Source of the DNA: Proteromonas lacertae
Lineage: Eukaryota > Sar > Bigyra > Opalinata > Proteromonadidae
NCBI GenBank assembly: GCA_002245135.1
Contig: NGBS01000608.1
Span: forward strand, 1-64,000
Direction: 5' to 3'
Length of the DNA: 64,000 nt
The first letter of the stretch is position 1; each line of letters starts with the position of its first letter. This document shows, one piece after another, positions 13,192-24,286 of this stretch. Below the pieces are notes generated by a model, which saw only the letters and a program-made list of their open reading frames with translations, was not told where the DNA came from and did not search any database. Position numbers and translations under genes: made by a program.

Positions 13192-15074
13192 TTAATCAAA
13201 GTAATCTGCTAAGTTAAATTCAGGATCCATTATGTAATCGTACATATAATCAACCTTAATGTGATTTAAAATCAAATTTTCAACACAATCCTCTAATTCT
13301 GTTTCTCCAACAAGTATTGCCCCATATAAAAATGAATCGTAGAAGAAAAATTTGATATATTCTTTGTTCTGAGTAATCCTAATACCAACTTTCACCTTTT
13401 CATTATCTTTCATTGGTATAACTTTATAATAGGATGTTAATGTAGTGACATTCGGTAATTCATTCACATAATCGTTCTGAATGAATGATTGAATATCATC
13501 TGGAAATGTTTGAGCATTATACAAACCTTACAAGCTCATAAATTAAAGATAAAAATTTATAAATATCTAAGATTGAAAATAGGATATAAGAAGAATCAGT
13601 TTATAATCTCCTATAGTAGTGATGTGAGAAAATATATCAAAAGAAATTCCTTTTTCTAAATCATCAACATCAATCATCTGTTTTGCAGCTTCAATACCCA
13701 TATTCCTCGCCTATTATAAGTAAATTATTGAAAATACTTGAATCCATAGTCTCATCTGTAGAAAGAAAGGGTATTTATTGGTATCATTTAATATATGACA
13801 AACATCTCCAGCAGCATATACATTTTTAACACCAATACACTCCAATTCATTATTTACTAAAATATATCCGTTTTCATCAAACTCAAACTTTGATTTGATT
13901 CTTTTATTTTTTAAAAAGTCACAGTTTGGTATTAATCCAGTGCCACTTATCTATTTATAATATAAACATTATAAAATACAACAAAACTTCCTCCAATTAA
14001 ACTGTTTTTATTGGTAAATACATAAATTGGATATTCTTTATCAATTATAATGCCATTCAACTCTTTTTCATCAATATTTGGTTTTAAAATCCATTCATTT
14101 TTTATATTCGAATATATACCAATAACTTCAGTATTATAATTAATTTGAAATGAATTATTGTTATAATCACCAGTATCAGTTGTAGTATTATTATTGGACA
14201 TTAGTGAGTGTAAAAAATATTTCCACTGTGGTCCAAGTGAAGTTCCATATTTTCCACTAACCAAATCACTTTTATTAATATCTTTAGATTTTTCTACCAT
14301 TTTCTTATTGATTTTATTTTTATCATTCATTTTATTATTATTATTTGTATGAAGTGATGGAATAATAAACTGTGCAATTCCATTATCAATGAATTTATAA
14401 GGCAATATAACTATTACGAATAATCCAACTTATTTTACATGAAGGAATCTAAAAGAAAAATGTTAATTATTAATATATAATATACATTTTGTATTATATC
14501 TAGTGATATTCCTCCATTTCCAATTAGTATAATTTTAAGATTTTCATTTTCTTTAATCTTTTCATTCAAATTATATAAACTCTATTAATATTTAAATATT
14601 GAAGTAAAAATACATTCAAATCTCTAATTCCTAGTATTAATGGATCATTTGCTATAAGTTTTGGACGAGCTCCAGTTGCTACTAATAATTTATCATATCC
14701 TATTTCTTCCTACTATTCTTATATAATTCATTTAATTATACTATCTGTGATTACTATTTGTTTATCAGTGTCAACACCTAATACATTCGCATTTAATACT
14801 GTTAATTGTGGATACTTACTACATAAATCACTCATACTTCTAATTCACTATATTAATAACTATTCATTATACAATTCAACAATATCAAAATTTACGAGCG
14901 ATTCTGTAACTCTAGTGAGGTTACATACCTATAAAAATAAGAAAATCACAGAAATACATCTTTTATTGATGCAGAAGTAGTTATTAAAGTAATTTTATCA
15001 TCTGGATGTCTTGAACTTATAAATTCAATACAAGAAGTACCGCTAATCCCACCACCTATGATTATTTCATGCAT
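13192..15074 (-). CDS. PYROXD1: PYROXD1-like pyridine nucleotide-disulfide oxidoreductase
   Basis: In PYROXD1 order the spliced product shows the FAD-binding N-terminus IIIGGGISGTSCIEFI, then ATGARPKL, the NAD(P)-binding IGNGGIS, the family-specific SLGPQW, NVYAAGDVC, LQMRLWIQARNMG, and the C-terminus GAILVGETELED ending in ADYFD. Human PYROXD1 has the same blocks and protects the tRNA ligase complex from oxidation using NAD(P)H. At least seven introns interrupt the gene. Two places do not join cleanly: a single extra base near 14415 shifts frame between SWIIRNS and PYKFIDNG, and the junction at 13525–13585 lacks a GT donor. Since the conserved blocks continue on both sides, I regard this as a functional gene with sequence indels. 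Confidence 0.88.
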
Positions 15075-15216
15075 TTAATATTAATACACTACAATACAAA
15101 ATGTATTTCTGTGTATTTTTTATTTCCTTGTTAAAACACAACAAAACAACATAATTTAAAAATAAACACATATTAAATATCCTACAAATCTACGAATCAT
15201 TAACATACGTTTACTC

Positions 15217-15822
15217 TCATACATCACAACCACTATCTCCATAAAGCTCTTCTAAGATATTTGATGATTCAATTCTGTATTCCTCACTATTATATATACT
15301 GCTGCTATTGAAAGTGAAGTTAAAATTATCATTTTCATTAATTGAAGTTGTATTTTCTAATTGCCTCTTTATTGATAAATAATTGCTTAATAACTCCTCA
15401 TATTCATCATTTCTTTTCTGTAACTTCTCTTTTAATGTTTTATTCTCTAACTTAAGTTTTTCAACCTCTAATAAATTTGCATCTTCTGTATTTATGTTAC
15501 ACAAATTCTTTCTTTTTATATTTACAAGTAAATCTTCTTGTCCTCTTCTAAATATAGTGTGGACAAATTCACAACTTTTGGTTGACTTTGTTGCGGTTGT
15601 AACTTTCTTAAATCCATAAAAATTCAATTGCCTAATGAAACTATTGAATTTTTTGGTTTTAAAATACTTTGGCATTAATTCTTTTGAGAATTTTATTATA
15701 TCAGTAACTATAATCCCATCTCCATCCTTGTTCCACTTGATAATATGTTCATTTTCATTTCTGAGCATTGTAACTATTTTACCTAAGAATGCTGGTGAGT
15801 TATTATGTAGAGTATCTTGCAT
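15217..15822 (-). CDS. Heat shock factor-type transcription factor
   Basis: A single-exon, 201-residue protein. Residues 9–105 form an HSF DNA-binding domain: SPAFLGKIVTML, HIIKWNKDGDGIIV, then the recognition helix KKFNSFIRQLNFYGFKKV. A heptad-rich segment (about 115–155) follows as the oligomerisation coiled coil. The tail is Asn/Ser-rich and acidic. It is shorter than animal HSFs but similar to the compact HSFs of protists. It would bind nGAAn-type heat-shock elements in the nucleus. Two CAAGC elements lie 30–48 nt before the start codon. Confidence 0.93.
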   Translation of the reverse strand: MQDTLHNNSPAFLGKIVTMLRNENEHIIKWNKDGDGIIVTDIIKFSKELMPKYFKTKKFNSFIRQLNFYGFKKVTTATKSTKSCEFVHTIFRRGQEDLLVNIKRKNLCNINTEDANLLEVEKLKLENKTLKEKLQKRNDEYEELLSNYLSIKRQLENTTSINENDNFNFTFNSSSIYNSEEYRIESSNILEELYGDSGCDV

Positions 15823-15850
15823 TTTGCTGTATAAACAATTTTGTTATTGT

Positions 15851-15870
15851 TTCAAGCTTTTGCTCAAGCC
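15851..15870 (-). promoter_or_regulatory. Double CAAGC-type element upstream of HSF
   Basis: On the minus strand GGCTTGAGC is followed by AAAGCTTGAA, placing two copies 30–48 nt before the HSF start codon. Confidence 0.5.
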
Positions 15871-15993
15871 GGAGTTAATAAAAATACAAAAAGGATGTAT
15901 TATTCCATATTGTATCTTTCAACCTTTTTTGTATTTCAGTTACACAAATAATCACATCAAAAAGATATAAACAAAACAATTATAACTTTTATC

Positions 15994-16684
15994 TTACATA
16001 AATACTACAAACAAGAAAACTATTAATAATGACACTCTATAGCTGGAAGCTAAATTCACTTTGAAACAACTATGAGTTTTATCATTATCATCAACTATTT
16101 GTATATCGTAACTATATATTAAAAAATCAAAATAAATGTAATACTCTTCAAAGAATGGAGGTTTTATATTATTCAATAAATTGGATATATTCTCATAATG
16201 ATAGGTGGGTAATATTGCAGTTCCATTTACTCTTAACCCACATTTATCTAAAGATGATTTACCATTACTTTGAACATCCCATATCTTTTCTGCAAATGAT
16301 TTGCATATATAAACCACTTTATCTTTATGATTGGTAGTATTTGACTATAATGTAATAATATTCTTCAATACATACTTCTAGACCATTACATCCATAACAG
16401 AAATAAAATCTTAAAAACCTGTTTTTGTTTCTACAAGCATCAACAATATAATCATTGTAGCCTAATTCATAAAAATATTACTTATACTATCTTTGATTAT
16501 TTCATCATGCACTGAAACACAACATGACATTCTAGTATCAGGATAACAAAATCTAAGTGTAGGATCAGCCTTAAAACAATATTTTCATCATATATACATC
16601 TTCAGGAGCTTTGTGTGTCAAACTACATTTTTCTTTGCTTTTCACAAAACAAATGAAGAGAAAACTTAAAAAAATGGTTTTCAT
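15994..16684 (-). CDS. Cysteine-rich surface protein resembling folate receptors
   Basis: The spliced product opens with the signal peptide MKTIFLSFLFICFVKS and ends in a hydrophobic tail (VSLLIVFLFVVFM) with no basic residues after it, as in GPI-anchor signals or a C-terminal membrane span. Between them are about ten cysteines arranged like folate-receptor family proteins: CSLTH, FCYPDTRMSCC, an acidic helix, then DACRNKN and FYFCYGCNG. Three introns were placed, including GTATAT...TTTTAAG after APED and a 31-nt intron after NGLE. The likely role is a surface ligand-binding protein; the ligand is unknown. It is divergent from the Mpv17-type gene, with only 70 bp between the starts. Confidence 0.7.
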
Positions 16685-16754
16685 GTTTTATCGAAATTAT
16701 ATTTTGAGAACCCCATAAGAAAATAATGGGAAATTAATAGAAATTTCTGAGAAA

Positions 16755-17433
16755 ATGTCATTCTTCACAAGAACTATTAATGCTTATAAAAGATCGCTTA
16801 CTGTATATGATTTACCTAACCTATAGAATCGTCCATTTTTAACAAATGTGTTTGTTGTTTCAGGTTTTATGTTTTTTGGTGATATAGCTGCTCAGAAGAT
16901 TAAAAATCATCGTAATATTAAGGTATAATAATATTAAAATAGTTGATCACAAACCAAAGCCAATTGATTGGGTAAGAAGTGTAGAAATGGGTATTTGGGG
17001 TTGTTTAGTAGCTCCTCCTTTGACAGCATGGTATAGGATTCTAGGTAAGTTTTTTGATGTAAGAAAATACAAAAGTCACATACTTGGTAAAGTAATATGT
17101 GATCAAATTATTTGGGCTCCTCTTAACATATTAACATATCTTTGTTATTGTTCTTTAATTAATCATCCAACAGATTTTGAAGGAATGAAGAATAAATTAA
17201 AAGCTCAATATTTACCAGTAATGAAGACAAATTACTGTGTTTGGCCTTTTGCTCAACTCGTTAATTTCAGTCTTATTCCAGTACAAATATCTTTTTTTAA
17301 TAAGTATTCTATGAATTAGTATATTTTAATCTATGTTGTTTACCATCAAGTTTTATTTGTTCAATTTTGTTCGTTATTATGGTCTGTTTATTTATGTTTC
17401 GTCGGAAATGAAGAAGTTAAAAAAGAAGAATAA
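16755..17433 (+). CDS. Mpv17/PMP22 family integral membrane protein
   Basis: The spliced product shows the family order: a short N-terminus (MSFFTRTINAYKRSLTNRP), FGDIAAQK, the central DWVRSVEMGIWG...PPLTAWYRIL block, a DQIIWAP segment and the C-terminal LLWSVYLCFVGNEE, which corresponds to the W-(N/S)-x-YLS signature. Such proteins sit in mitochondrial inner or peroxisomal membranes and form small channels. Introns lie near 16803–16826, 16922–16960 (37 nt) and 17281–17319. The last one leaves a slightly unusual joint between LIP and YILIYVV, so this boundary is the least certain. Length is about 190 residues, normal for the family. Confidence 0.88.
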
Positions 17434-17492
17434 TTATTAATTTACTGTTTGTTATTGTTGTTTTAATATATATATCTTTAAATGTTGTGCTT

Positions 17493-17921
17493 TTATTGTA
17501 AATTTTCTAACAAATCCATTAGACTTGAATCTTTTATCTTTACACTTTCTTTTAATTTGAATAACAACTCATAATACTTCCCATCTTTATTATGGCATTT
17601 CATAGTATTTATAGCTTTTTCAACCATTCCTTTATATTTCTTTTTCATTCTCTCATTAAATTCAATAGAGTCTGCTGGAAATAACCATTCTACCACTTCA
17701 TTATAATTTTCATTACTATAATTGAAATGATTAAGATAATATGAAATATAACACCTTGTTTCTAAAAATGGAACTTCTGCTTTACAGAATCGCTTTATCT
17801 ATTATATATATATATATTATACTATTTCTTTTTTCTCTATTGAATAACTATCTTTTTTACAAATCTTTATTCTTTTCCTTTCTTCATTGCATGTTGAGTC
17901 TATTTCCGTTAAAAATATCAT
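17493..17921 (-). CDS. Downstream OGFr_N-like domain (separate short gene or last exons of the locus starting at 19333)
   Basis: From 17921 the reading frame runs MIFLTEIDSTCNEE, crosses a 24-nt intron (GTATAA...ATAATAG) and continues IKRFCKAEVPFLETRC through VVEWLFPADSIEF to a stop at 17493. EVVEWLFPADSIEF is closely parallel to DEVIEWLFPTEYIGF in the neighbouring copy at 18900. Both match the core of the OGFr N-terminal domain (a YIQWLFP-type motif followed by a helix). It may be the third domain of the locus starting at 19333, separated from it by a decayed copy. Confidence 0.5.
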
Positions 17922-18625
17922 TTCTTCTTTTCTGAGGAGTTGGTTCTTCTTCGAATGAGACTGATTGAAGTTATTAATCAATTTTATACTATTCAAATCA
18001 GATATTATATTATTCAGTTATTAATCGATATTATATTATCGATTTTATATTCGAATTTCACATTTTTCATTGCCTATTTGTAGATTTAACAACTACAGTA
18101 ACAACATAAGATGAGAAAGTAATAAACATACTTCATATTGGTGGTTATTTAACCATGTTGGAAATGGATTCATTTGTTTAGTATATCAAACAAATATTAC
18201 ATATATGAGCAAGATTTACAATTTTAAATTTTCAAATTATTCGAGCTTCGGCTTGATATTCTTTTATTTTTATTTATTAACATGCCATTATTATAAACTT
18301 TTTTAACAACTCCTTAAGGCTGAAATTAATTACTTTTATACTCTCATTTTAATCTCTTCTGCAATTCTAAAATTTTATCATACATCAGAAGAATTATCAA
18401 TAGTTATATATGGCTTTTTTCAATCCATTCTTTTAGTAATTTTCTTTCATTTGTATATCATTAAAATCATTTCTATCATATATTCAGCTGGGAAAAAGCC
18501 ATCTAATCACTTCATCATAATTACTAATTTTAAAATTGAAAATCTCTCATTATAATAATCTGAATATCACATGTGAGTGCTAGGAATAGACATACGACCA
18601 TTGTAAAAATTTATAATCTATACAA
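17922..18625 (-). pseudogene. Decayed OGFr_N-like domain copy
   Basis: Just after the 28-nt intron at the end of the upstream domain, the text IINFYNGRMSIPSTHM appears, then, in shifted frames, SDYYNERF and RWLFPAEYM-like pieces near 18490. They match the FYSGN...WLFP layout of intact copies. Several stops and frame switches break the copy, and nothing readable remains below about 18240. Confidence 0.5.
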
Positions 18626-19333
18626 TTATAAACAAAATAATCTTACATCTTCTTTTCTTATTTCAGCTGGATTTATATCATTATTATTATCTTGATTTTG
18701 AATTTGAGTCAGAATATTATCTATTTCACTTACATTTTCTTTTAAATCTGGACAAATTTTATTAACACTTCCACGAATTCTGAACAATAATTCAATGGCT
18801 TTCTTATGATTTGGAGATGATAATGCTACATCACAACCTTTTTCTACCATTTTTAAATATTTATCTTTAGTCTTTTCATCAAAACCAATATATTCTGTTG
18901 GAAACAGCCACTCTATTACTTCATCATATTTCTCAATATTAAAATTGAAATTACCTAAATAATATGTTATATGGTAAGTAGTATTAGGGATTTGAACAGT
19001 CTCCACTGTAAATTTTTATAATCTATATAATAAAAATACAAATTATATGTCTTACCATATCTTTATCTATTCCTCCTAATTTATAACTACTACGATTGTC
19101 TAAATTGTTTCTAATGTTATCTTTTTCTCTATTGTTATGTCTATAATCATTATCATAATTTACTTCATTATTATTTCTATTCTTGTTGTTATGAACATGT
19201 CGTTTTGGAGTTAATGGCCTAATCTCTTGATAGTGAAGGTATACCTTCCATTTTTACTTCGGATAAATGGATAATATTTTGTTTCATCATCTTTAGAATC
19301 CCAGTTATTGGGTACACTAATAATGAGTGACAT
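18626..19333 (-). CDS. OGFr_N-like domain protein, no kinase
   Basis: The start at 19333 gives MSLIISVPNNWDSKDDET, a 26-nt intron, an Asn/Arg-rich linker, then a second intron before IIKIYSGDCSNP and TTYHITYYLGNFNF...DEVIEWLFPTEYIGF. The FYSGN-like start and WLFP core match the domain repeated through 34.5 kb. A one-base shift at CCC near 18985 separates the two halves, so the model needs an indel correction. After RKED a typical intron leads into the decayed copy downstream, so the gene probably once had three domains. Confidence 0.6.
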
Positions 19334-19449
19334 TTATCAAATATCTTCTCAATTAACTATATTTCTATTATAACTATAGCTAATAATGTTGTTGTATTTT
19401 TGAATAAACTAATAGAGTTTTTCTTCTATGTAAAAACAATCAAAATCTA

Positions 19450-19466
19450 TCAAGCCAAAAGCTTGA
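19450..19466 (+). promoter_or_regulatory. TCAAGCC + GCTTGA element pair upstream of kinase 1
   Basis: TCAAGCC and, four bases later, GCTTGA form an imperfect palindrome 28–44 nt before the kinase start codon. It is the clearest example of the recurring upstream element. Confidence 0.5.
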
Positions 19467-19493
19467 TATGTTTATGTAATTATTTTTCTAAAC

Positions 19494-21691
19494 ATGTCTC
19501 AGAAGAATGATACTATAATAAAAAGGCTTGGTAGTGGTACATATGGAGTTGTATATTTGGTAAAACATAACAATGAAGAAGTATCAAGAAAAGATATAAA
19601 AGTTGATAAATCAGATCCAAAGAGTGTAGAAAGCTGTTTGAACGAGATAAATATATTGAATAGTTTAAGAGATAGAAATGTATTAATTTATAAAGGTTGT
19701 TGTTGTGATAAATCTACTTCTACATATTATTTATACACAGAATATATGAAGAATGGTGATTTATTTGATTATATAAAAAATAGAAGGATTCAAAAACAAG
19801 AATTTGGTTTATCTGAGATTAAAGAATTTGTAATAGATTTAGTCAGTGGATTGAAATATATTCATTCTAAAAGAATCATCCACAGAGATTTAAAACCTGC
19901 TAATATATTTATAGGAAATCATTATGAGTTAGTTATTGGTGATTTTGGTATATCAATGAATAAAAAGCTTGTAGATTATCAATTGATTGGAACAGCTGCA
20001 TATATTGCACCAGAACTATGGACATGCAGTCCACCTTCATATTCTGTAGCAAGTGATATATTTGCTTTAGGTTGTATTTTGTATGAGATATATACATTTA
20101 AAATGTGTTTTGATCGAATGAATAATATAGCAATTCGTAATTTGATATTAGATGATTATTATCAACCAGATTTCAACTGTAGAAAAGAAAAAATAGAACC
20201 AGTTAAAATTTTAATAACTGATATGTTAAAAAGAAAACCAGAGAAAAGAATCAGTTTAAGTGATATTGAAAATAGAATTAAGAATATGACATTAAAAAGA
20301 AGTAATTCAATGCCAGATGTTCTTAATAATCAAAATGAAAAAAAATATAATAAATTTATAGCAATTTCAAATAGAAATAACTCTGAAATAATACAAATTA
20401 ATAACAATTGTCGTAATTCCAAATCAATATCAATATCATCATCCTCCACCACCCCAACAACATTATCACTCTGCTGGAATTTATTATCAACAGAATTATC
20501 AACAGCCGTTTCAACTTAACCAGCAACAGCAACAACATTATCAATCTGACAATATAATCTATCAACAAAATCAATTTCGATCTCCTCCTCCTCCTCCTCC
20601 TCCACCACCACCACCACCATTACTGCTACAAAATATGCAATTCCAATTATCATCACCTCCTCCAATACACTATCATTCAAAGAAAAACAAAAAGAAAGAA
20701 AAGCAAAATAAAAAAAAGCAAAATAGGAAGAATAGAAGAGAATATAGTTCATCATCATCATCATCATCTTCAGAATCTGATGTAGAAATAGTAAAATCTG
20801 TAGATGATATAGATATACCAGATGAAATAGATGTATAATATATAATATATTAATTTTATATTTGAATAGATAATAAAGTTTTACTCAGGAAATAGTTGTT
20901 ATAAAGATAATGATTTAAACTTCTATTTGAATATGAGAGTTGATAAAAGTCAATCATATTTTAATGAAGATGATATAAAAGTATGAATCTAACGATTATA
21001 ATGAATAGTTCTTATTTCCAGAATTGAATGAATTTTCATTTACACAAAAGCAAAGAGATGAATTTATAAAGAATGATTTAATAAGATATTATTATTTTGA
21101 TTTAATCGTAATTGTAATAAAGGAAATATGGTTATATAATTCGAGATGATTTATCATTTGATAAAGATCCTGATTATTATGAGTATATTTATTCTGTTTA
21201 TTTATATAATAATGATAATAGAAAATGGAAAGGTAAAGAAGAAACAATGAAAATATTGAAAATGTTAAGAAGAAGTATAAAAGACACATTTAATGATAAT
21301 GAATATATAAATTTAATAGAAAAACTAATAAAGAATCGTATATAAAAACATATTTATATTAATTCTATAGAAACAGAAAAAAGATATGAAGATATGAAAA
21401 AAAATAATAATAGGATAATGAAAAGAAGTAAAAAAGAAAATTGTAATAAGAATAACTATGATAATATCGTTCTTAATTATGACAAAATAGAATTATGTGA
21501 TTCTGTGAAAAGAAAGAAAAATAGTGATGTTAGAATAGAAAATGGTGATGATAAAAATGGTATATTATTTATGTGTATATATTTTAGAAGAATCAAAAAG
21601 TATAAAAATTTCAATAATAGTTGTATATCTTACTGTAATGGCTTTTTGCTTATCAAAGATATTTTTATTTATAGGAATTTATGATAGTTAA
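19494..21691 (+). CDS. NEK-like Ser/Thr protein kinase with Gln/Pro linker, OGFr_N-like domain and C-terminal membrane anchor
   Basis: Residues 10–270 are a complete kinase domain: GSGTYGVVYLV glycine loop, RKDIK lysine, catalytic HRDLKPANIF, DFG in IGDFGIS and APELW. It resembles NEK or other CAMK-like protist kinases. An Asn-rich linker follows. After a frame switch near 20405 come Gln/Pro runs and an SSSSSSSSSE acidic tail to DEID, then an intron, then the OGFr_N-like domain: IIKFYSGNSCYKDNDLNFYL, intron, FLFPELNEFSFTQKQ. A single extra G at about 21124, absent from the otherwise matching inverted copy at 22.9 kb, breaks the frame. After two more introns the protein ends in a hydrophobic helix (ISIIVVYLTVMAF), suggesting tail anchoring. 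The substrates are unknown. Confidence 0.78.
20819..21378 (+). repeat. Left arm of a 560-bp near-identical inverted repeat
   Basis: This segment reappears in reverse complement at 22662–23220. The arms differ in length by exactly one base (the extra G near 21124), and I noticed one substitution inside the shared 28-nt intron. It covers two introns and the OGFr_N-like exons of kinase 1. Confidence 0.9.
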
Positions 21692-21773
21692 TATGATAGT
21701 CATTTACCCATATGTTTATTTGTTACAACCCCCAAATTACATAATACAATAGAATGTTAATGCATTTACAAAT

Positions 21774-23923
21774 TTAATTTCTACATAATAATACATCCAC
21801 CACTATGACTTTTAACTGATTCTCTACATTTTTCCAACCGATTTATTGTTTCATCATCGTTGTATATACTTTTTACACTTTTCTTCATTTGCTTCAATAT
21901 ATCACCTAAATTCTTATTATCTTTATATTTTCTATATCATTATATAAATAATAAATATACAACCAAATCTCTAAGTCAATTTTTGGTAATGAATTTCTAA
22001 TATCAAATCCGAATGTCTCAAGTATTCTATATAACAAACCATAATAATTACTTTTAATCATATTATCGTTTTTAAATTCATTTCTTTCGCAATCCTTCAT
22101 GTAATACTTCTCATCTTCAGAATCTTCAAAACATGGGTATAAAAACTATAAAATATTAATAAATACATAAAAGCAATGATATATATATATACTTTTCTAT
22201 TATCATATAGCCTATCAATGTTAGATAACCCATTATCAACATAATATTTAACATATCTTCCATAAAAAGGTGTTTTACCTTGATAAAATGTAATAATAGT
22301 AACTTCATCTGGCTTTTCGTAATTATCCAAATTATAATTATCTTGTTGATATTGTGGTGGATGATATGGCACTTCTACTATTGGTGGTGGTGGTTGTTGT
22401 TCTCCTTTCTATATCATCAGATGAAAAAAGATTTAAACTTTTTACACTATTCCATAGCCCAGATATAAAACCTGGATTATTATTATCATCATGTTTTTCC
22501 ATTCTTTTTTCTTTTTCTCTTACATTCTCATGATTATTTTCTTTGTCTTTCTTTTCCATTCTTTCATTATTGTCTTTTGGTTTTACAATTACTCCATCTT
22601 CTTTATTCTTATACACTTCTTGTTTTTGTTGTTGATATGATTTTATCTCTACTCTTTCTGGTTCTGTTTCTATAGAATTAATATAAATATGTTTTTATAT
22701 ACGATTCTTTATTAGTTTTTCTATTAAATTTATATATTCATTATCATTAAATGTGTCTTTTATACTTCTTCTTAACATTTTCAATATTTTCATTGTTTCT
22801 TCTTTACCTTTCCATTTTCTATTATCATTATTATATAAATAAACAGAATAAATATACTCATAATAATCAGGATCTTTATCAAATGATAAATCATCTCGAA
22901 TTATATAACCATATTTCTTTATTACAATTACGATTAAATCAAAATAATAATATCTTATTAAATCATTCTTTATAAATTCATCTCTTTGCTTTTGTGTAAA
23001 TGAAAATTCATTCAATTCTGGAAATAAGAACTATTCATTATAATCGTTAGATTTATACTTTTATATCATCTTCATTAAAATATGATTGACTTTTATCAAC
23101 TCTCATATTCAAATAGAAGTTTAAATCATTATCTTTATAACAACTATTTCCTGAGTAAAACTTTATTATCTATTCAAATATAAAATTAATATATTATATA
23201 TTATACATCTATTTCATCTGACAGTTTTACATTATCAGTACGTTTTATTTCTTCTACAGTAGGAGAATTATCAGAATCTGAAGAAGAAGATGATGATGAT
23301 GAACTATATATTTTTCGATTATTCTTTTTATTATCACCTCCCTTCTTGTTTCTCTTTGAATGATAGTTTATAGGAGGCGGAGGTGGAGGTGATGGTTGGA
23401 ATTGTTGTTTAAAAAGAGATGGTGGAGGATTTAACTGAGGTGGAGGAGGAGGAGGTGGTGGTTGGAATTGTGATTGCAGCTGTTGTTGTTGATATGAAGA
23501 TATTTGAGAATTGTTAAATGGATAATTTGGATGAATATTACCCTGACTAGGAAAGACTTGTAGTGGTTGTATTGGTTGTTGATACATTTGTTGTTGTGGA
23601 GGTTGAATTTGATAAGGTTGATATTGATTTGGATTTTGATAGGACATTGACAAATTTTGATTTGAAAGTAGTATATTACTATAACTATTAGAAGGTGTAA
23701 CTGTATTCGTATAGCTAGAAGGAACTTGAGTTACAGAACTATAATTAGTTGGCTGTGTATTATAATAAACATTAGATTGCGGTATTGACATACTCTTAGT
23801 ACCTACAGACAAATTTTGAGTATTATGAATTTGAATGAAGCGATTCATGGGTTGTGCATTTTGAGTTGGTGGTTGGTTTGAAGATTGGTAAATTATGTTG
23901 TTGCTTGGTTGTGTAGGTTGCAT
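21774..23923 (-). CDS. Gln/Pro-rich protein with two OGFr_N-like domains, kinase-less sister of kinase 1
   Basis: The start MQPTQPSNNIIYQSS leads into about 200 residues of Asn/Gln/Pro runs and a Lys-rich, poly-Ser tail ending SDEID, the same layout as the linker of kinase 1 but with no kinase in front. The first OGFr_N-like domain (FYSGN..., FLFPELNEFSF) lies in the right inverted-repeat arm. After an intron and a Lys/Glu-rich linker a second domain follows: TFYQGKTPFYGRYVKYY, intron, FLYPCFEDSEDE. Its last helix is frame-shifted at a TA repeat near 21935 and the protein then stops at 21774. The gene converges on kinase 1 with about 80 bp between the ends. Loss of the kinase by inverted duplication is the simplest history, by inference. 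Confidence 0.72.
22662..23220 (-). repeat. Right arm of the inverted repeat
   Basis: This 559-bp segment is the reverse complement of 20819–21378 and lacks its extra G. A 1,283-bp spacer containing the differing 3' ends of the two convergent genes separates the arms. Confidence 0.9.
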
Positions 23924-24286
23924 TATTTAAATTTTTCGACTTCTAATTGTTGTGTAAATTAAGAATATTTCTATCAAACCTTCAAGCCTTTTTTCTTTTT
24001 TAAGCTTAATCTCATCTGCTAAGCTTCATAAAGCTATAAAGTTATGATAAATAAATTAAAAATGTTTAATTTGGCATAACATAGATATGAAGGTTGTTTT
24101 TAGAAAATGTAAATAATTTTGACTAAAATTAATGCTTCAGGTTCTATGTTTATATAAAAATTCTTCATTTGTGTTTCTTTTTAGTTTATATCATTGAAAT
24201 TCATAATTATGTAATATTTTAACTGTTTTTACATAAATTACTAAAATTGGGGATTTAACGAAAATTTTCAAATTTTTATTTTTAGA
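23924..24286. promoter_or_regulatory. Shared divergent promoter region
   Basis: A 363-bp spacer between the Gln/Pro-rich gene (minus) and kinase 2 (plus). A CAAGCC copy at 23982–23987 and AAGCTT-like copies near 24001 and 24021 lie 60–100 nt before the minus-strand start. None is obvious directly before kinase 2. Confidence 0.4.

Noticed and set aside
21092-22975. Two identical hydrophobic open frames on opposite strands (21092–21289 and 22751–22975)
   Set aside because: They are the antisense of the OGFr-like exons in the two inverted-repeat arms; their identity reflects the repeat, not a gene.
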